A stretch of DNA of 64,000 nt from Cryptomeria japonica (GCF_030272615.1 NC_081413.1:333224302-333288301); one strand, 5' to 3'; shown: positions 11,076 through 23,290, counted from the stretch's first letter. The notes: a model not told the origin generated them from the sequence alone. Program-made: numbers and translations.

Positions 11076-12940
11076 TCAAGTCTCTACCAGAGGGGCAGAA
11101 ACCCCTAGTCTTTCTCTCAGGTACTCAAATGATTCTTTAGGAAAAGGTTTAGTGAAAATATCTGCAATCTGCTCTTTAGTGTTCACATAAATCAGTTTAA
11201 CTTCATTTTCTTCCACATTTTCTTTCAAAAAGTTTTACTTGATAGATATGTGCTTTGTCGTAGAATAAAATATTGGATTCTTTGATATATCAATAGCAGC
11301 AGAGTTATCACAGTGAATAACTACTGGTCCATTACAATCCACCTTTATATCCTTCAACATTTGCTTCATCCATAAAACTTGTGTACAATTAGTAGTAGCA
11401 GTAACATACTCATCTTCAATAGTAGATAAAGAAGTACATGTTTCTTTCTTGTTGATCCATGAAACCAACTTCTTTCAAAGAAAGAAAGCTCCACCGGAAG
11501 TACTTTTCCGGTCATCAACATCTCCAGCCCAATCAGCATCTGTATATGCACATAAAGTAAATTTATCATCCTTAGGGTACCACAAACCATATTTTGATGT
11601 ACATTGCAAGTATCTAAAAATCCTTTTCACTGCACTGTCATAATGTTCTCTAGGATCACTTTGAAATATTAATACAATACAAACATCATTCATAATTTCA
11701 AGCCTAGTCTGAGTCAAATAATGCAGACCTCCAATCATAGATTTGTATCTTGTAGGATTTACCAATGCAGAAACATCTTTCCTTGTCAATTTCTCACTTT
11801 TAACCATAGGAGTACTTACTGGTTTAGAATCTCCCATACCAAATTTCTTCAACAATTCCTTAACATACTTAGTTTGATAGATGAAAATACCTTTATCAGT
11901 TTGAGTAATCTGTAAACCTAAGAAAATTTTCATTTCTCCAATCATAGACATCTCAAATTATTTGTCCATATTCATAGAAAATTCTATGCACAACTTATCT
12001 TCACCTCCGAAAATAATGTCATCAACAAATACTTCAATAATTAGTATATCATCATCAATGATCTTATAATATAAATTACTGTCAGCATTACCCTTAGTAA
12101 AACCAAGCTTCAAAAGATATTTATCCAACCTTGCATACCAAACTCTAGGTGCTTGTTTCAATCCATATAAAGCTTTCCTTAACCTGCAAACCATGTTTGT
12201 ATCATCTAATAGTGAAAAACCATCAGGTTGCTCAATATAAACTTCCTCATCAAGATCCCCATTCAAAAATGCACACTTAACATCCATTTGATAAACCTTG
12301 TAGTTCTTATAAGCAGCATAGGCAAAAAATAGCCTTACAACTACAATCCTAGCTACATGTGCAAAAGTCTCTCCATAATCAATTCCTTCCTTTTGAGAAT
12401 ATCCTTTACAAATCAATATAGCCTTATTTATTATAACTTGACCATCCTCATTCAATTTATTATTAAAAACCCATTTAGCTCCAATAACATTCTTATTTTT
12501 AGGTTGGGGAACCAAAGTCTGTGTGTTATTTTTCTCAATCTGATCTAATTTTTCTTCCATAGCTTTCAGCCAATATTCATCTTTACATGCCTCAATTATT
12601 GATACCGATTCAACTTGTGAAATTAAACATACCTCATTAGTTGCCAGTGTTCTTCTTGTCATCACTCCATTGTTCTTATCTCCAATGATGTGATCTTCTG
12701 AATGATTCAATCTCACATACCTAGGAATCCTCTGACTCTCTATTTCTTTTCCCTGTTCTTCAGTTACTACAGAATTCTCTGATACTTCCAGAGTAACTGG
12801 TTCAACACTCTTTTTTGGTAAGGGTTCTACCAGTTCAGATATAATCATTTCCACTGATTTTCTGGTAAGGGTTCTACCAGTTCTACCTCTATTCAACTCA
12901 TCCACTTTGACATTAACACTTTCCACAATTCTCTGCAATC
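11076..12940 (-). pseudogene. Element B reverse transcriptase and RNase H pseudogene
   Basis: Read on the minus strand, the linker has RIPRYVRLNHSEDHIIGDK. RT shows WLKAMEEKLDQIEKNN, YQMDVKCAFLNGDLDEEVY, EQPDGFS, LYGLKQAPRVWYARLDKYL and the catalytic FVDDIIFGG (about 12000-12035). A TAA at about 11952-11954 cuts the frame after NMDK. RNase H follows with GLWYPKDDKFTLCAYTDADW, HCDNSAAIDISKN and a C-terminal KEQIADIFTKPFPK, ending with TGA at 11076-11078. There is a frameshift near 11470 and a stop near 11233 in KHISIK. The 326-codon stretch 11958-12938 is one of the longest open pieces of Copia polymerase in the window. Confidence 0.9.
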
Positions 12941-14330
12941 TCTTATTATAACATCTATATGCCTTGATTTCATTAGAATAACCAAGAAATATGCCTTCAT
13001 CACATCTAAGATCAAATTTGCCAATGATATCATCTCTCCTGATATAATATTTACTACCAAAGATTCTAAAATACTTAACTCTAGGTGTATTGCCAAACCA
13101 TAATTCATAAGGTGTCTTACTGGTTTCTCTTTGATATGTACTATGTTGAATGTATAAACTGTTGTTCTCACTATTTCTCTCTAGTAGATATGAGGTAGAC
13201 TAGCTTCCATCATCATTGTTCTAGCAGCATCCAAGATAGTTCTGGTCTTCCTTTCCATAAATCCATTCTGCTGAGGTGTCCGAGGAGCAAAAAATTGTCT
13301 TCTTATACCATGCTTCTCACAAAAGTAATAAACTCACCGGATGCGAATTCCCCACCATGATCTGATATTAAACATTTAATCTTCAATCCTGTCTTAGTTT
13401 CCATTTTAGCTTTCAAGATTTAAAACTTTTCAAATGCCTCATATTTTTCTTTTATAAAAGTAACCCACATCATTCTAGAATAATCATAAATGATTAGCAT
13501 GAAATATCTATCACCTTGAAAACTTTTAACTCTAGCAGGGCCACACAAATCAGTATGAATAAGATCAAGAACATCATTAGATTTATCTTGTATACTCCTA
13601 AAAGAGGTTATGACCTGTTTACCCATTTGACATTCTTTACATACTGGATTATAGGGCTTCATAATCTTAGGTATATCCCTAACTGCCTTAGTTGAACTGA
13701 TCTTCATAATGCAATCAAAATTCAAATGACACAATATTTTATGCCATAGCCAACTCTCATCAATATGTGTAATCAAACATGTCTTCTCACCAGAGTTCAA
13801 ATGAAATATATTACCTTTTGTATGTGTACCGGTTGCAATCTCCAATCCGGATATGTTAATGATTTTGCATTTTCCATCCTTGAACTGTAATTGAAATCGC
13901 TTATCCACCAATTGTCCTACACTAAAAATATTATGCCTTAAACCTTCAACATAATAAATATTTTCAGTATTGTTCTTACCATCCAGTGATATAGTTACTT
14001 TTCCTTTGATCATACATGTTTTGTCATCTCCAAATCTAACTAGACCGCCATCAAACTCTTGCAAAGATAGAAAATTCCCTATATCTCTAGTCATATGATG
14101 TGAATAGTCGTTGCCAATTACCCATTCATCCTTGTCTTCAATTTTAGCAGCAAGTTCCTTCTCTTCATGTACATTCTCTTCCAGTGCCCGAACATCTTCC
14201 TTGATAGCCAGGGACACCCATTCCTTCCCATTGTCAGAACCACTAGCAAAGTCTTCTGTCGGTTCATCATCAGAATCAGTAATTCCTTCCTCATCCTCTA
14301 TGTAGCATGATTTGTCTTTGTTTTTCCTTT
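12941..14330 (-). pseudogene. Element B protease and integrase pseudogene
   Basis: On the minus strand a 265-codon open stretch (13420-14217) holds the protease region, the pre-integrase zinc region and the first part of the integrase core. The protease site reads WVIGNDYSHHMT where the family has DSG followed by C-SHHMT, so the catalytic Asp is lost. The zinc region shows WLWHKILCHLNF and CKECQMGKQ. The integrase core has Asp in HTDLCGP (about 13545). After a frameshift come ISDHGGEFASG (about 13350) and QQNGFMERK (about 13260), supplying the second Asp and the Glu. Further frameshifts occur between 12900 and 13240. The remaining C-terminal part reads DEGIFLGYSN and YNKRLQRIVES. Confidence 0.87.
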
Positions 14331-15310
14331 ACTTATACTTGTTCTGGTATCCAGGGTTAGGCTTAAAATATCTTCTAACTCTTTCTTCAAATCTTGAATT
14401 CCTTTCAAGACATCTAGATGCAAAATGACCAATCTTAATTATTACATGCAAAACATTTAAAAGGTTCTTTTCCTTCATACTTACTTCCTACCGGTCCTTT
14501 AGGTACTCTTCTAAAAAATAGTGCTTCAAGTTGCTCAAACTCATCATCTTCTCTCTTCATATCTTCCAATTCCTTTGCATATAAAGCTTTCCAATCTTTC
14601 TTACTGGTTGCAGATGTAGATGCATGAAAAGCATGTTCAGTCTTCACAGCTCTAGAAGGTCCAAATTCTTCAAGCTCAAAAGTACATAGTTTCCCAACCA
14701 AGGTATCTCTGTTGACAGATGTATTATCCACTATTCTCAACTCATTAATAGTAGTAGCCTTCATTTTGTAAGCCAGTGGTAGGGCTCTCTAGACTTTAGA
14801 AATGATTTCATCTTCTCTCAGAGTTCCACCACAAAATTGAATTCCCATAACAATCTCATTTACCCTTTTCATGAATGCAATATTCCTTTCATCTTCTTCC
14901 ATCTTCAGGTTTTCATATCTCACCTGGTAACCATCAAGTTTAGCAATCTTCACTATAGGCTCATCTTCATTAAGAGTCTCCAACTTATCCCATATAGCCT
15001 TTTCAGATGATTTTTCAGTTAATCCCATTATTTTCTTATCAGAAAGTGCACATAAGAGGGCTTCTCTTTCTCTACAATCATTCTCAATCTCCTTATCTAG
15101 GTTTGCCAGAGGAGGACTGCCAGATGCCAAATTATAAGGTGTGACACCATTTTGTATGATCTCCCAAATTTCCTTACCAAGATATCTCAGATGAGTCTTC
15201 ATCTGAATCTTTCATACTGTGTAATTTGTTCCATCAAGCCTAGGAACATCTCTCTAAAAGATAGCTCCAAATGAACTGGATAAACTTGAACTGTTAGTCG
15301 CCATAGGATT
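14331..15310 (-). pseudogene. Element B gag pseudogene
   Basis: On the minus strand the leader gives MATNSSSLSSSFGAIF near 15300. A frame with YLGKEIWEIIQNGV, ALSDKKIMGLTEKSSEKAIW and WDKLETLNEDEP follows, typical of DUF4219/UBN2 Copia Gag. FKCFACN near 14450 begins a CCHC knuckle that continues in another frame as IGHFASRC. Stops and frameshifts occur near 15255, 15215, 14787 and 14435. It lies between the PBS and the protease. Confidence 0.83.
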
Positions 15311-15348
15311 TTCCTCAAGTGGTTAAGCTTTCTGTAGAGATGACCAAT

Positions 15349-15362
15349 GCTATGATACCAAT
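15349..15362 (-). other. Element B primer binding site
   Basis: GCTATGATACCAAT on the plus strand is ATTGGTATCATAGC in sense, one base from the tRNA-iMet PBS TGGTATCAGAGC. It abuts the 5' LTR. Confidence 0.87.
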
Positions 15363-16595
15363 TGTTAGATAGTTCAAATAACCGAAAGACAATTGAGAGG
15401 GGGGGTGAATAAGTTGTCACGGATTACCGAAACCATTATCAATTAAAACTTTAATATCGAAACCCAAACATTAATACTAGAATACTTAAACCACATATCA
15501 AAATAGCAGTTAAACCAATTGAGAATTAAAAAAAATCAAAGAATAAATGCCATCCACATGACCCCAATATTTGTACGTGGAAAACCCAGTAAAGGGAAAA
15601 ACCACGGTGGGAAGCCTACCCACAGTCAGATAATACTTCTACAGTAAGTATGTGAATTACAATTGAGGGGCCTGCACTTGTAGGAAGGCCAACAACCTAG
15701 AGCGCACTACTCATCGCAAAAGGACCCTCACTGACTACATAGAAATCCAAACTACAATATGGAGAAGTGTTTGAACTACAAAGATAGCATCTCCTATGCC
15801 TGAGTACAGTTTTGGTTAAGCTCAATATCAGAGGACTAAATCCTCTCACATAAACCCAATTTGATCTCCAATGATCGACTAAATCTTTTGTTTGAATGAT
15901 ATTACATTATTCATACATTACATACCCATTTCCAATTCCTATGACCATTAACATGATGATCTACAATGAGATATTATATATGCAAACACTCAACCATAAT
16001 CAATCAGGTTAGCCACTACATATAAACCAATTACATAATTACAAACCATGTCAGCCTTAGACCAAACAAATAATATCCAACACATAAGACATCTTAGAAG
16101 CACATCAAGAGGTCCAATCCACACATTTCATTAAAATCAGTCCATAACCTAGATCAACCGAGACCCAATATAGGTCCATACGCTAAATCAATGATCTTCG
16201 TCCACCAAGTCTTGAACATGATCACCGTCAGCATCCTAAAACTCTACCAGAAGTTGCACCAACACCACTTATCCAATTCATCAAGGATCTTCATCAAAAT
16301 CTCTACTGGTGAAACCCTTGCTGAAACCAAAAGCTAGGCTTCTAAGAAAACACGATAGAATCCGATCACCAGACCAAAACCATCTTACTGAATATGAACA
16401 TGAGTATCATGAACAAGACAATTCCATTACCAAATCATGCCGAAGCCTATTAGATCCTACCAGATCCAAACCAACTAGAAGCCACTCAACCTACCGAGAC
16501 CAGGAGGGTTCCAGTAAAGCATCCAAATAGCTAGTGTTGGCATCAATGACAAAACATCAATGAAACACATAATCAATTCCTCCAAATGGCCAACA
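15363..16595 (-). repeat. Element B 5' LTR
   Basis: Plus-strand start TGTTAGATAG, end CCAACA, followed by the TSD GAAAG. It contains the seven-G tract (15399-15405) and the GTGGAAAACCC...GGGAAAAACCACGG box (15577-15614). It serves as the complete reference for the split left LTR. Confidence 0.9.
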
Positions 16596-16647
16596 GAAAG
16601 ACACTCCAAATGTATTGCAAAAAAATGTTGTACACATGTGTTGATTA

Positions 16648-16955
16648 ACTATAAAGAGGATCCTATATTCAGACATGTAGTGTCATGGTTAAAACACTTA
16701 GTTGGTGAAGCGACCACTGAGGTTCAAATCCCTATTGGGTCACAGAGCTCATATGCCTCGTGCTTTGATTGGGTCGTTGTGCTTGCGGGTTTGATCAAGT
16801 GAAGTGTGAGGATGAGGTCCCTCATTTTTGATCTCACCAATTCATATCTCTAAGTCAAAAGTGTTTCACATGGAGTTGGAGGGGGTGTCATGCTAGCATC
16901 ATCGGTCACGTTAAAAAGTTTACTAGGCATAGGAAAAAAAGACTGTAAAGAGGAT
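16648..16955 (+). mobile_element. tRNA-derived SINE with 14-bp TSDs
   Basis: The element body is 16662-16941. The flanks ACTATAAAGAGGAT (16648-16661) and ACTGTAAAGAGGAT (16942-16955) differ at one base. Near the left end are a pol III A-box-like TAGTGTCATGG (16678-16688) and a B-box GGTTCAAATCC (16721-16731), spaced as in a tRNA. The body of about 200 bases is unlike any tRNA, and the 3' end carries a short A run (16934-16940). This is the structure of a plant SINE copied by LINE enzymes. It codes for no protein; a short open frame (16560-16802) crosses it by chance. Confidence 0.78.
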
Positions 16956-17017
16956 ACTCATCAATTTCTACATAGTTTCTTGTATAAATTTTTAAAGTAA
17001 TTACTATAGCCTAACCT

Positions 17018-17029
17018 GCTCTGATACCA
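17018..17029 (-). other. Primer binding site next to LTR H
   Basis: GCTCTGATACCA is the exact complement of TGGTATCAGAGC, immediately left of LTR H. It shows that H is a 5' LTR of a minus-strand element whose internal region lay to the left. Confidence 0.75.
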
Positions 17030-17549
17030 TGTTAGAAATTAAAATCTTAGGATAATAATCATTATAAACAAGATATAAAATAAATACATAAAGAATCATA
17101 CAACCATAAATTAACACATTACATAAGATATACATGGGGAAAACCCTTTCGGATTAAAAACCCCATAAAGCATCATTTTATTAAACACTTACAAATGTAG
17201 TCTATCATAAAATAGACTTGAACCTAGCGACACTCCTCCAATACTTCCACATGGCCAATAATACATTTTGTGCATAGTGATGCAACTCGCTACAAACCTC
17301 CAAATTCACACACCGCTCAAATGGGAGATAACCTCCTTAAATATAGGAGGAAGGATGACTTCACTAGTCACACCTTTTCAATAATCCCCATTCACAAATA
17401 ATTAATAATTTAATAGTTATTAGATTATAATTATTTCAAATGGGATATGCTCATAAAGGATATAATATATAAGGTTTTATAACCTTATATTAGAATATTA
17501 TATATAAATGTTATAAGGATGCGACCCCTAATAATATTATGTTCTAACA
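17030..17549 (-). repeat. LTR H, about 520 bp, Copia type
   Basis: Bounded by a perfect 8-bp terminal inverted repeat TGTTAGAA / TTCTAACA and preceded by a PBS. Internally it has the GGGGAAAACCC...GGATTAAAAACCCC box (17134-17164), as in other Copia LTRs here. No matching second LTR or coding region was found. The SINE lies in what would be its leader. Confidence 0.72.
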
Positions 17550-18125
17550 ATTATGCTTATAGTGAAAATAATTGGGCAACAAATTTGTTAGCACCATTTT
17601 TAACATTATTTATATTTTGTGAGAATTTACCATCTATGGATACATGCAACCATATTAATTCAAATATCCCATCCTATAAATGAAAATGCATGAACATCTC
17701 CTAGAATGTCATTTCAATTATTCCAAAGCTAATATCCATTAAGATTCCAAAATAATGTCTTTTCTACCCATGGGAATAGAAAATATAGACTAATATAGAT
17801 AATTTTATCCCAGGATATTTAATACTATGGTATTTTCCTCAATAATTGATTATACCCCGCCCACAATCATGACCTGAAACTCTAGAGCTATATTTAAAAA
17901 CATCCATGCGAGAATCCACTATATTATTGATGAATTTGTGAATGATTCTTGAGTCTATCAATATTATTTTCCCCTCTATTTTTAATATTCCTACTCTACC
18001 TTAAAAATTAGTGGAGTATCAATCCTAAAAAAGTGTATGACAAGAAATAGTTGTTTGGATTTCCCCCAATTCCTTATCTAGATCATAATTTTTTTTTAAT
18101 ATTTATTAATATTATTCTTCTTCAA
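17550..18125. other. Unassigned AT-rich spacer
   Basis: I see no coding similarity, LTR ends or tandem structure. Poly-T occurs near 18090. Confidence 0.5.
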
Positions 18126-18207
18126 TAGCACCTTTAATGTAGAACATAGTTTTAATATATGTATTTAATTAGCACCTTGAATATAGAACATAGTTCTAAC
18201 ATATGTT
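18126..18207 (+). repeat. Two-copy tandem repeat ending at a PBS-like site
   Basis: Two near-identical 38-base units (TAGCACCT...ATATATGT at 18126-18163 and TAGCACCT...ACATATGT at 18170-18207). The second contains TTCTAACA followed by ATGTTATCAGAGC, which resembles an LTR end plus PBS in plus orientation. It may be the last trace of another Copia LTR. Confidence 0.45.
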
Positions 18208-18259
18208 ATCAGAGCAATATACCTAGTCCTTGATAATATCCCATATCTGACTTGATAGA

Positions 18260-18588
18260 GATACCAAATGATATTCCATCGTTTCCTTTCAATGATAGTA
18301 ATTTGTGCCATCAAATTTTAGTGCTTTCTAATTAACTTCATATTCCATTCCAAATCTTCCTCAAGTAGTCAAGCTTCTCTAAGAAGAACCTTGGTTGGAT
18401 ACCATTTGTTAAACGCACCATAGGACCAAGTGGGGAGGGTGAATCAATCCGGACCTCAAAATAATTTTTTCTAATCTTTTAAACTTCAAACAAAAATTAA
18501 CTTATTACTACAATTATGAAACATGAAAGCACAAAGCACAATAAATACATGAACCCCATATTTATGTGGAAAACCCTAAATAGGAAAA
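18260..18588 (-). mobile_element. Element D: Copia leader and LTR fragment, part 1
   Basis: The segment 18260-18392 matches the order of motifs in the gag start and leader of element B on the minus strand. A PBS-like GGATACCATTT follows, then an LTR starting TGTTAAAC at 18407. The LTR has the GGGGAGGGTGAATC box (about 18431) and GTGGAAAACCC (18566). It is cut at 18588 by chromovirus C and continues at 26453. Confidence 0.65.
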
Positions 18589-20192
18589 TGGTGCAGGAGC
18601 ACCTAGGACTTAGACTAACTAGTTTTTTCAATTTTGGCTTGGACTGACCCTCACCAAGTCATTAGTGAATAAGAACTCTAGGAGGGTCCAAGAGTTAGTG
18701 TTTTGAGTCAATGTAGGCCTAGGTTGAGTTCATTCTTCTTAGGTTTGCATTTTTGTGTAAATAGTGGGTTTGAGTAGGTAATTGACCTTCTTGATGGTCA
18801 AAAATGTCAAAAATTGGTATAGGAATTAGGGAGGCTTAAATTAGTCTTAGAAATGTTTTAAAAGTCATGTGTGATGACTTAGAATAGGTCTCATAGGTTG
18901 GAAAGACCAAAAAGTGCAAAACTGCAAAGTTGCAAAAAGTTGTCATGACAACTTTTGTCCTGAATTGGTTAGCGATGGAGTTAAGGATTGTCCAATGCCC
19001 TAGGATGACTCCACATATGGGAAAAACTATAAGCACCCTATCTTTCATGGTTACCAAGGTTGGAGAATGTGTCATGTAAGTTCAACAATCTGAAATACTC
19101 ATATCTATACTAGTTGGCAGCATTTTGGCTTGATTTTACTCATTTTGTAATTGAAAATGGATTGAATCCATTGATCCAGAAATGGATTGAGTTTCTCTAG
19201 TGTGTTACAATGTTGTTGGTTCAATTTCAAGCTTTGTAGATAGTTTTTATTAGGGTTTTCTTTCTTTAGTTTGCAAATAGCCAGTTTTGGCTTGTATATA
19301 GCAGTTTTATGTGAAAATGGTTGCCCCATGAACTCCACACGTGCTGCCATCATCGCTTGTTGGAACATGAAGGGAAACCACCTGTACAGTGTACATATGT
19401 AGGGTTAGGTGTTGGAGAAGAGTTTCAATATGACTTTCACCTTGTTCTAGGCGAGTCCAGGAGCAACCTGGCTAAAGGAAATAAGGCAAAAATGTGGTGC
19501 AAAGTGCAGGGGTGAATACCAAATCACTATCCAAGATTTTGGATGGGTCCATGGAGTTGGGAAAAAGTTTCCAATGCAAGGAGAAGCCTTGACAAGGTCA
19601 TTTAATGCTCAAAACCCAACTTGACCATTCACTGTCGGCTAGAGGCCTAGAAAACCCTTCAAAACCCTCATTTTGGGGTTAGCATATTGTATGGTGGAAT
19701 AAGAAGCCAAAACCACAAAAATCTCTTGAGGTTAGATGAACCATTGCTAGGGGTTCTTTTGGACCATTTTCACTCAAGCCCTAAAAAACCGGTTTTAGGA
19801 GTCCTAATTGGACTAATTCCTTGTAGCCCTTTTCTAGGCAAGATTTTGAAATTGGTAAGAAACCTACTGATTAAAAACCTCAAATGGACCCTAAATGAAT
19901 TCAAAACATAAAAGAATACACCTCCACACCTATGCATCATCTCACAATGGTAGGAGTTCAATTTGACAACTTGAAGCCAAGAAGCCATAATTGAGCACAT
20001 GGGAAGCACTGTGAATTGGTAGGGTTCCTAGCCAAAACACTTGAATAAAACACCTTGTAATGGTCAAGAGTCAAGCCCTAGAAGAGACTGAGAAGGACTT
20101 GGAGGTCTAGAGAGAAAATAGGCCTTGTGAGTTGGTGGAATTGAGCAACACCAACTAGGTGAAGTGTTGAGCAAACTAGGTGAACCCTATCA
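18589..20192 (+). repeat. Element C 5' LTR
   Basis: Begins TGGTGCAGGAGCACC and ends CCCTATCA two bases before the PBS. It aligns throughout with the 3' LTR. The several open frames within it are not conserved genes. Confidence 0.88.
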
Positions 20193-20194
20193 AA

Positions 20195-20208
20195 TTGGTA
20201 TCAGAGCC
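20195..20208 (+). other. Element C primer binding site
   Basis: TTGGTATCAGAGCC, an exact tRNA-iMet-type PBS, two bases after the LTR end. Confidence 0.9.
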
Positions 20209-20266
20209 TATAAGATTTGGGCTAGGTGAGTAGATGTACTCAGTGGAATATATAGGAGATAACAAC

Positions 20267-21330
20267 ATGGTTACCAATGCAGAGTTGGAAAATAAAGTGG
20301 ATGATTAGGAGTAAGAGAATAGACTCCTAAAGGAGAAGTTACTAGAATTGGAGAGTAAGCTTGGTGAGGTAGAAACCAAGGTAGATGAAGTGTTGGTAAA
20401 GGTAGAAGGAGAAGAAGGGAAGGGTAAAGAAGTGTCAGAGATAGACAAAATACCTGAACCTGATCCTATCCTAGAGAAAGAACCTTTCCAGAAGGAATTG
20501 AAGGCCTTGAGTGGTAAATCACTGGAAGGATTGCCATTGTTCACTGGTAAGATGGAGGCAGAAGTAGTCCTAGAATGGATAGAAGGCATGGAGAACCATT
20601 TTGAATGTGAAGGCATAACTGAAGCCTAGAGAGTCAAAGTAGCCAAGTCAAGGATGAGAGGAGCTTCTCTCACATGATGGAAATTTGTACAAGATGAGAG
20701 GAAGAAATGGGCAAAGCACCCATCTCTTCTTGGAAGGGGATGTTAGTCAAAATCAAAGAAGTCTATCTCCCTAATGACTATGAAGTGAAAATTCATAGGA
20801 AGAGGCAAAACTTAAGACAAAAAGACCTTGATATCAGTAGCTATACAAAGGAGTTTCATAAACTTATTCTTAGATCTCATGCAGTGGAAGAAGAGATTCT
20901 TAAGGTTGCTAGGTACCTAAATGGGCTACGGTGGAATATCCAAGAAGAAGTCAGTCTAATGAGCCCCAAAATAGTCCATCAAACCTATCAACTTGCCCTT
21001 AAGGTGGAGGAAAAATTGAAAAGAAGACATGACTCAAGAAGCAATAGGGGCAAGGGTAGAGGAAAAGACAATAGAGGCTCTAAATTCACTGAACAGCAAG
21101 AGAGTAGCACTAAGAGAGTAAGATTTTATAGAGGAAGGGGATCCAACAGTGGTTTTAGAGGAAGATCTAGTGGCCAAGGTAGAGGTTCCTCATATTTTGC
21201 AACAATGAAGTGTTACCATTGCAACCAACTTGGTCATCCAACATATAGGTGTCCAGAGAAGGGATCATCATCACATGGTAGTGAAAGAAGAGTGAACTAT
21301 CTTCAAGAAGAGTCTTCAAGAAGCAAGACT
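20267..21330 (+). pseudogene. Element C gag pseudogene
   Basis: Starts MVTNAELENKVDD at ATG 20267 with a helical, Glu/Lys-rich N-terminus. The Gag core shows GLPLFTGKMEAEVVLEWIEG (about 20530), then in a shifted frame YLPNDYEVKIHRKRQNLRQ (about 20765) and LILRSHAVEEEILKVARYL, as in Retrotrans_gag. An Arg/Gly-rich region leads to the zinc knuckle CYHCNQLGHPTYRC (21211-21252), which is complete. Stops near 20308, 20628 and 20677, and a frameshift before 20707, disable it. Gag packages the element RNA. Confidence 0.85.
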
Positions 21331-23290
21331 TTAGAGGTTGCCTTAGAGTCAGAGGTAGGTGACAACTTGATGATAAGGAGAACTTTGATCAAAGAACCGG
21401 TCAGAGAGGAGCCAAGCCAAAGAAGGTCCTTATTTAGGATCAAATGCAAGATTATGCACAAAGTGTGCGAAGTGATCATTAATTTAGGGTCTATAGACAA
21501 CATTGTGTTAGAAGAGGCAGTGAAAAAGTTCAAATTGCAAAGGATACCTCACAACAATCCTTATAGAGTCACTTGGTTAAACAAAGGCCAACATGTCCTA
21601 GTCAATGAGCAAGCATGGGTGAATTTTACCATTGGAGGTATAAGGACAAGGTGAAATGTGATGTCCTACCCATGGATGCATGTCATCTTCTATTAGGAAT
21701 ACCATGGAAATTTGATAGAAAAGCTATCTATGATGGAGCCGAGAATGCATACTCATTCAAGAAAGATGGAGTCACATTCAAGATTTAGTCGATCCTTGAG
21801 GAAGGTGAAAAGAGGGCAGCAGGTCCTAATGTTCTTTTGGTGAGTGAAAAATAGTTCTTAAAGACACTTGAGGAAGGTGAAGGTATAGGGTTTGCACTAG
21901 TAATGAAGCCCAAAGAGGAAGACAAGAAAGAGTGGCCAAATTTGCCATTAGAGGTGCAAGATTTGTTGAATAAATTCAAATGCATAGTAAGTGATGGATA
22001 GCTAGCCACCTTACCTCCTAAAAGAACCATAAGCCATCAAATAGACTTCATTCCCAAAGTATCCTTGCCTAATAAGGAAGATTATAAAATGACTCCTCAA
22101 CAAAACGTTGAGATTGCCAAGCAAATCCAAGAGCTCTTAGACCAAGGCCTAATTAGGAAAAGCATTAGCCCTTGTGCTGTCCCTACCGTATTAGCACCAA
22201 AGAAAGGTGGTACTTGGAGATTGTGTACTGATTCTAGAACCATAAATAGGATCACCATCAGATATAGGTTCCATATTCCTAGAATAGAAGACCTAATGGA
22301 TTGTTTAGGGGAAGCCAAGTACTTTACCAAGATTGACCTTAAAAGTGGATATCACCAAAATTAGGATTAAGAAGGGTGATGAATAGAAAACTATATTTAA
22401 GACTATTGAGGGTCTTTATGAGTGGCTAGTAATGCCATTTGTCTTATCCAATTCTCCAAGAACCTTCATGAGACTCATGAATGAGGTGATGAAGGACTTC
22501 ATAGGTAAATTTGTGGTGGTATATCTAGATGATATTCTCATTTTTAGTAAGGATAGGGCAAATCATATTAATCATTTGCAAGATGTATTACAAAGATTGT
22601 ATGATGAAAAGATAACCATGAACTCATATAAGTGTGAGTTTGTTAAGGAGTTGGTTTACCTTGGGTTTATGTTTTCTCAAGGAAACCTCAAGTTGGCTCC
22701 CAGCAAGGTTGAAGCCATTATAAATTGGCCCACTCCTGAGTCAGCAACAGAGGTGAGAAGTTCCATGGACTAGCTCAGTACTATAGGAAGTTCATTAGCA
22801 AATTTAGTCCTATATGTGCACCAATGCTAGACACCATTAGAGGTGGAATAGAGGAAAAGTTTCAATGGGGTGAAGAAGCAAACAAAGGTTTTGAAACCTT
22901 GAAGGAGAAGATAGCTACTCAACCGGTGCTAGTGTTGCCTAGTTTTGAGAAACTTTTCATAGTAGAATGTGATGCAAGAAATGTTGCAGTAGGTGATGTC
23001 CTAAGCCAAGAAGAAAGATCAATAGATTTCCATAGTGAGAATCTAAGTGATTCCAAGAGGAAATAATACTCTTATGATCTTGAGTTGCATGCTTTAGTGT
23101 AGGCTTTGAGGAAGTGGAGACACTATCTCTTCCCTAAGGAATTTGTAGTCTATACGGACAACCAAGCATTGAGTTTTCTAAACTCACAAGACAAACTCAG
23201 TCATAAACACATGAAATGGGTGGAGTATATGCAGGCCTATACATTCACCATTAAGCACAAAAAAGGGTAGTTAAACTAGGTAGCTGATGC
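21331..23290 (+). pseudogene. Element C protease, reverse transcriptase and RNase H pseudogene
   Basis: The protease reads CEVIINLGSIDNIVLEEAV near 21468, where functional relatives have DSGS, so its catalytic Asp is gone. RT shows LDQGLIRKSISPCAVPTVLA (about 22140), [27 protein letters not shown], then after a frameshift LYEWLVMPF and the catalytic [12 protein letters not shown] (YLDD at 22522-22533). The connection and RNase H follow, with [38 protein letters not shown] and VADALSRRLL. Frameshifts occur near 21650, 22360 and 22760, with stops at about 21786, 22000, 22385, 23064 and 23100. Confidence 0.9.

Larger units (their letters stand above)
2106..16600 (-). mobile_element. Element B: full-length Copia retrotransposon with TSD GAAAG, split by element A
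   Basis: The element proper is 2111-16595, with GAAAG at 2106-2110 and 16596-16600. The LTRs are 15363-16595 (5' LTR in the sense of the element) and 2111-2532 joined to 9900-10685 (3' LTR). Removing element A (2533-9894 plus one CTCCT copy) restores a continuous LTR, since the sequence on either side joins exactly as in the right LTR at about 15795. The internal order on the minus strand is PBS, gag with zinc knuckle remnant, protease, integrase, reverse transcriptase, RNase H, PPT. Integrase before reverse transcriptase defines Ty1/Copia. All genes are broken. The element is older than A. Confidence 0.92.

Noticed and set aside
16678-16731. A functional tRNA gene
   Set aside because: A- and B-boxes are present, but the sequence does not fold into a full cloverleaf by eye and the flanks show a SINE with TSDs.
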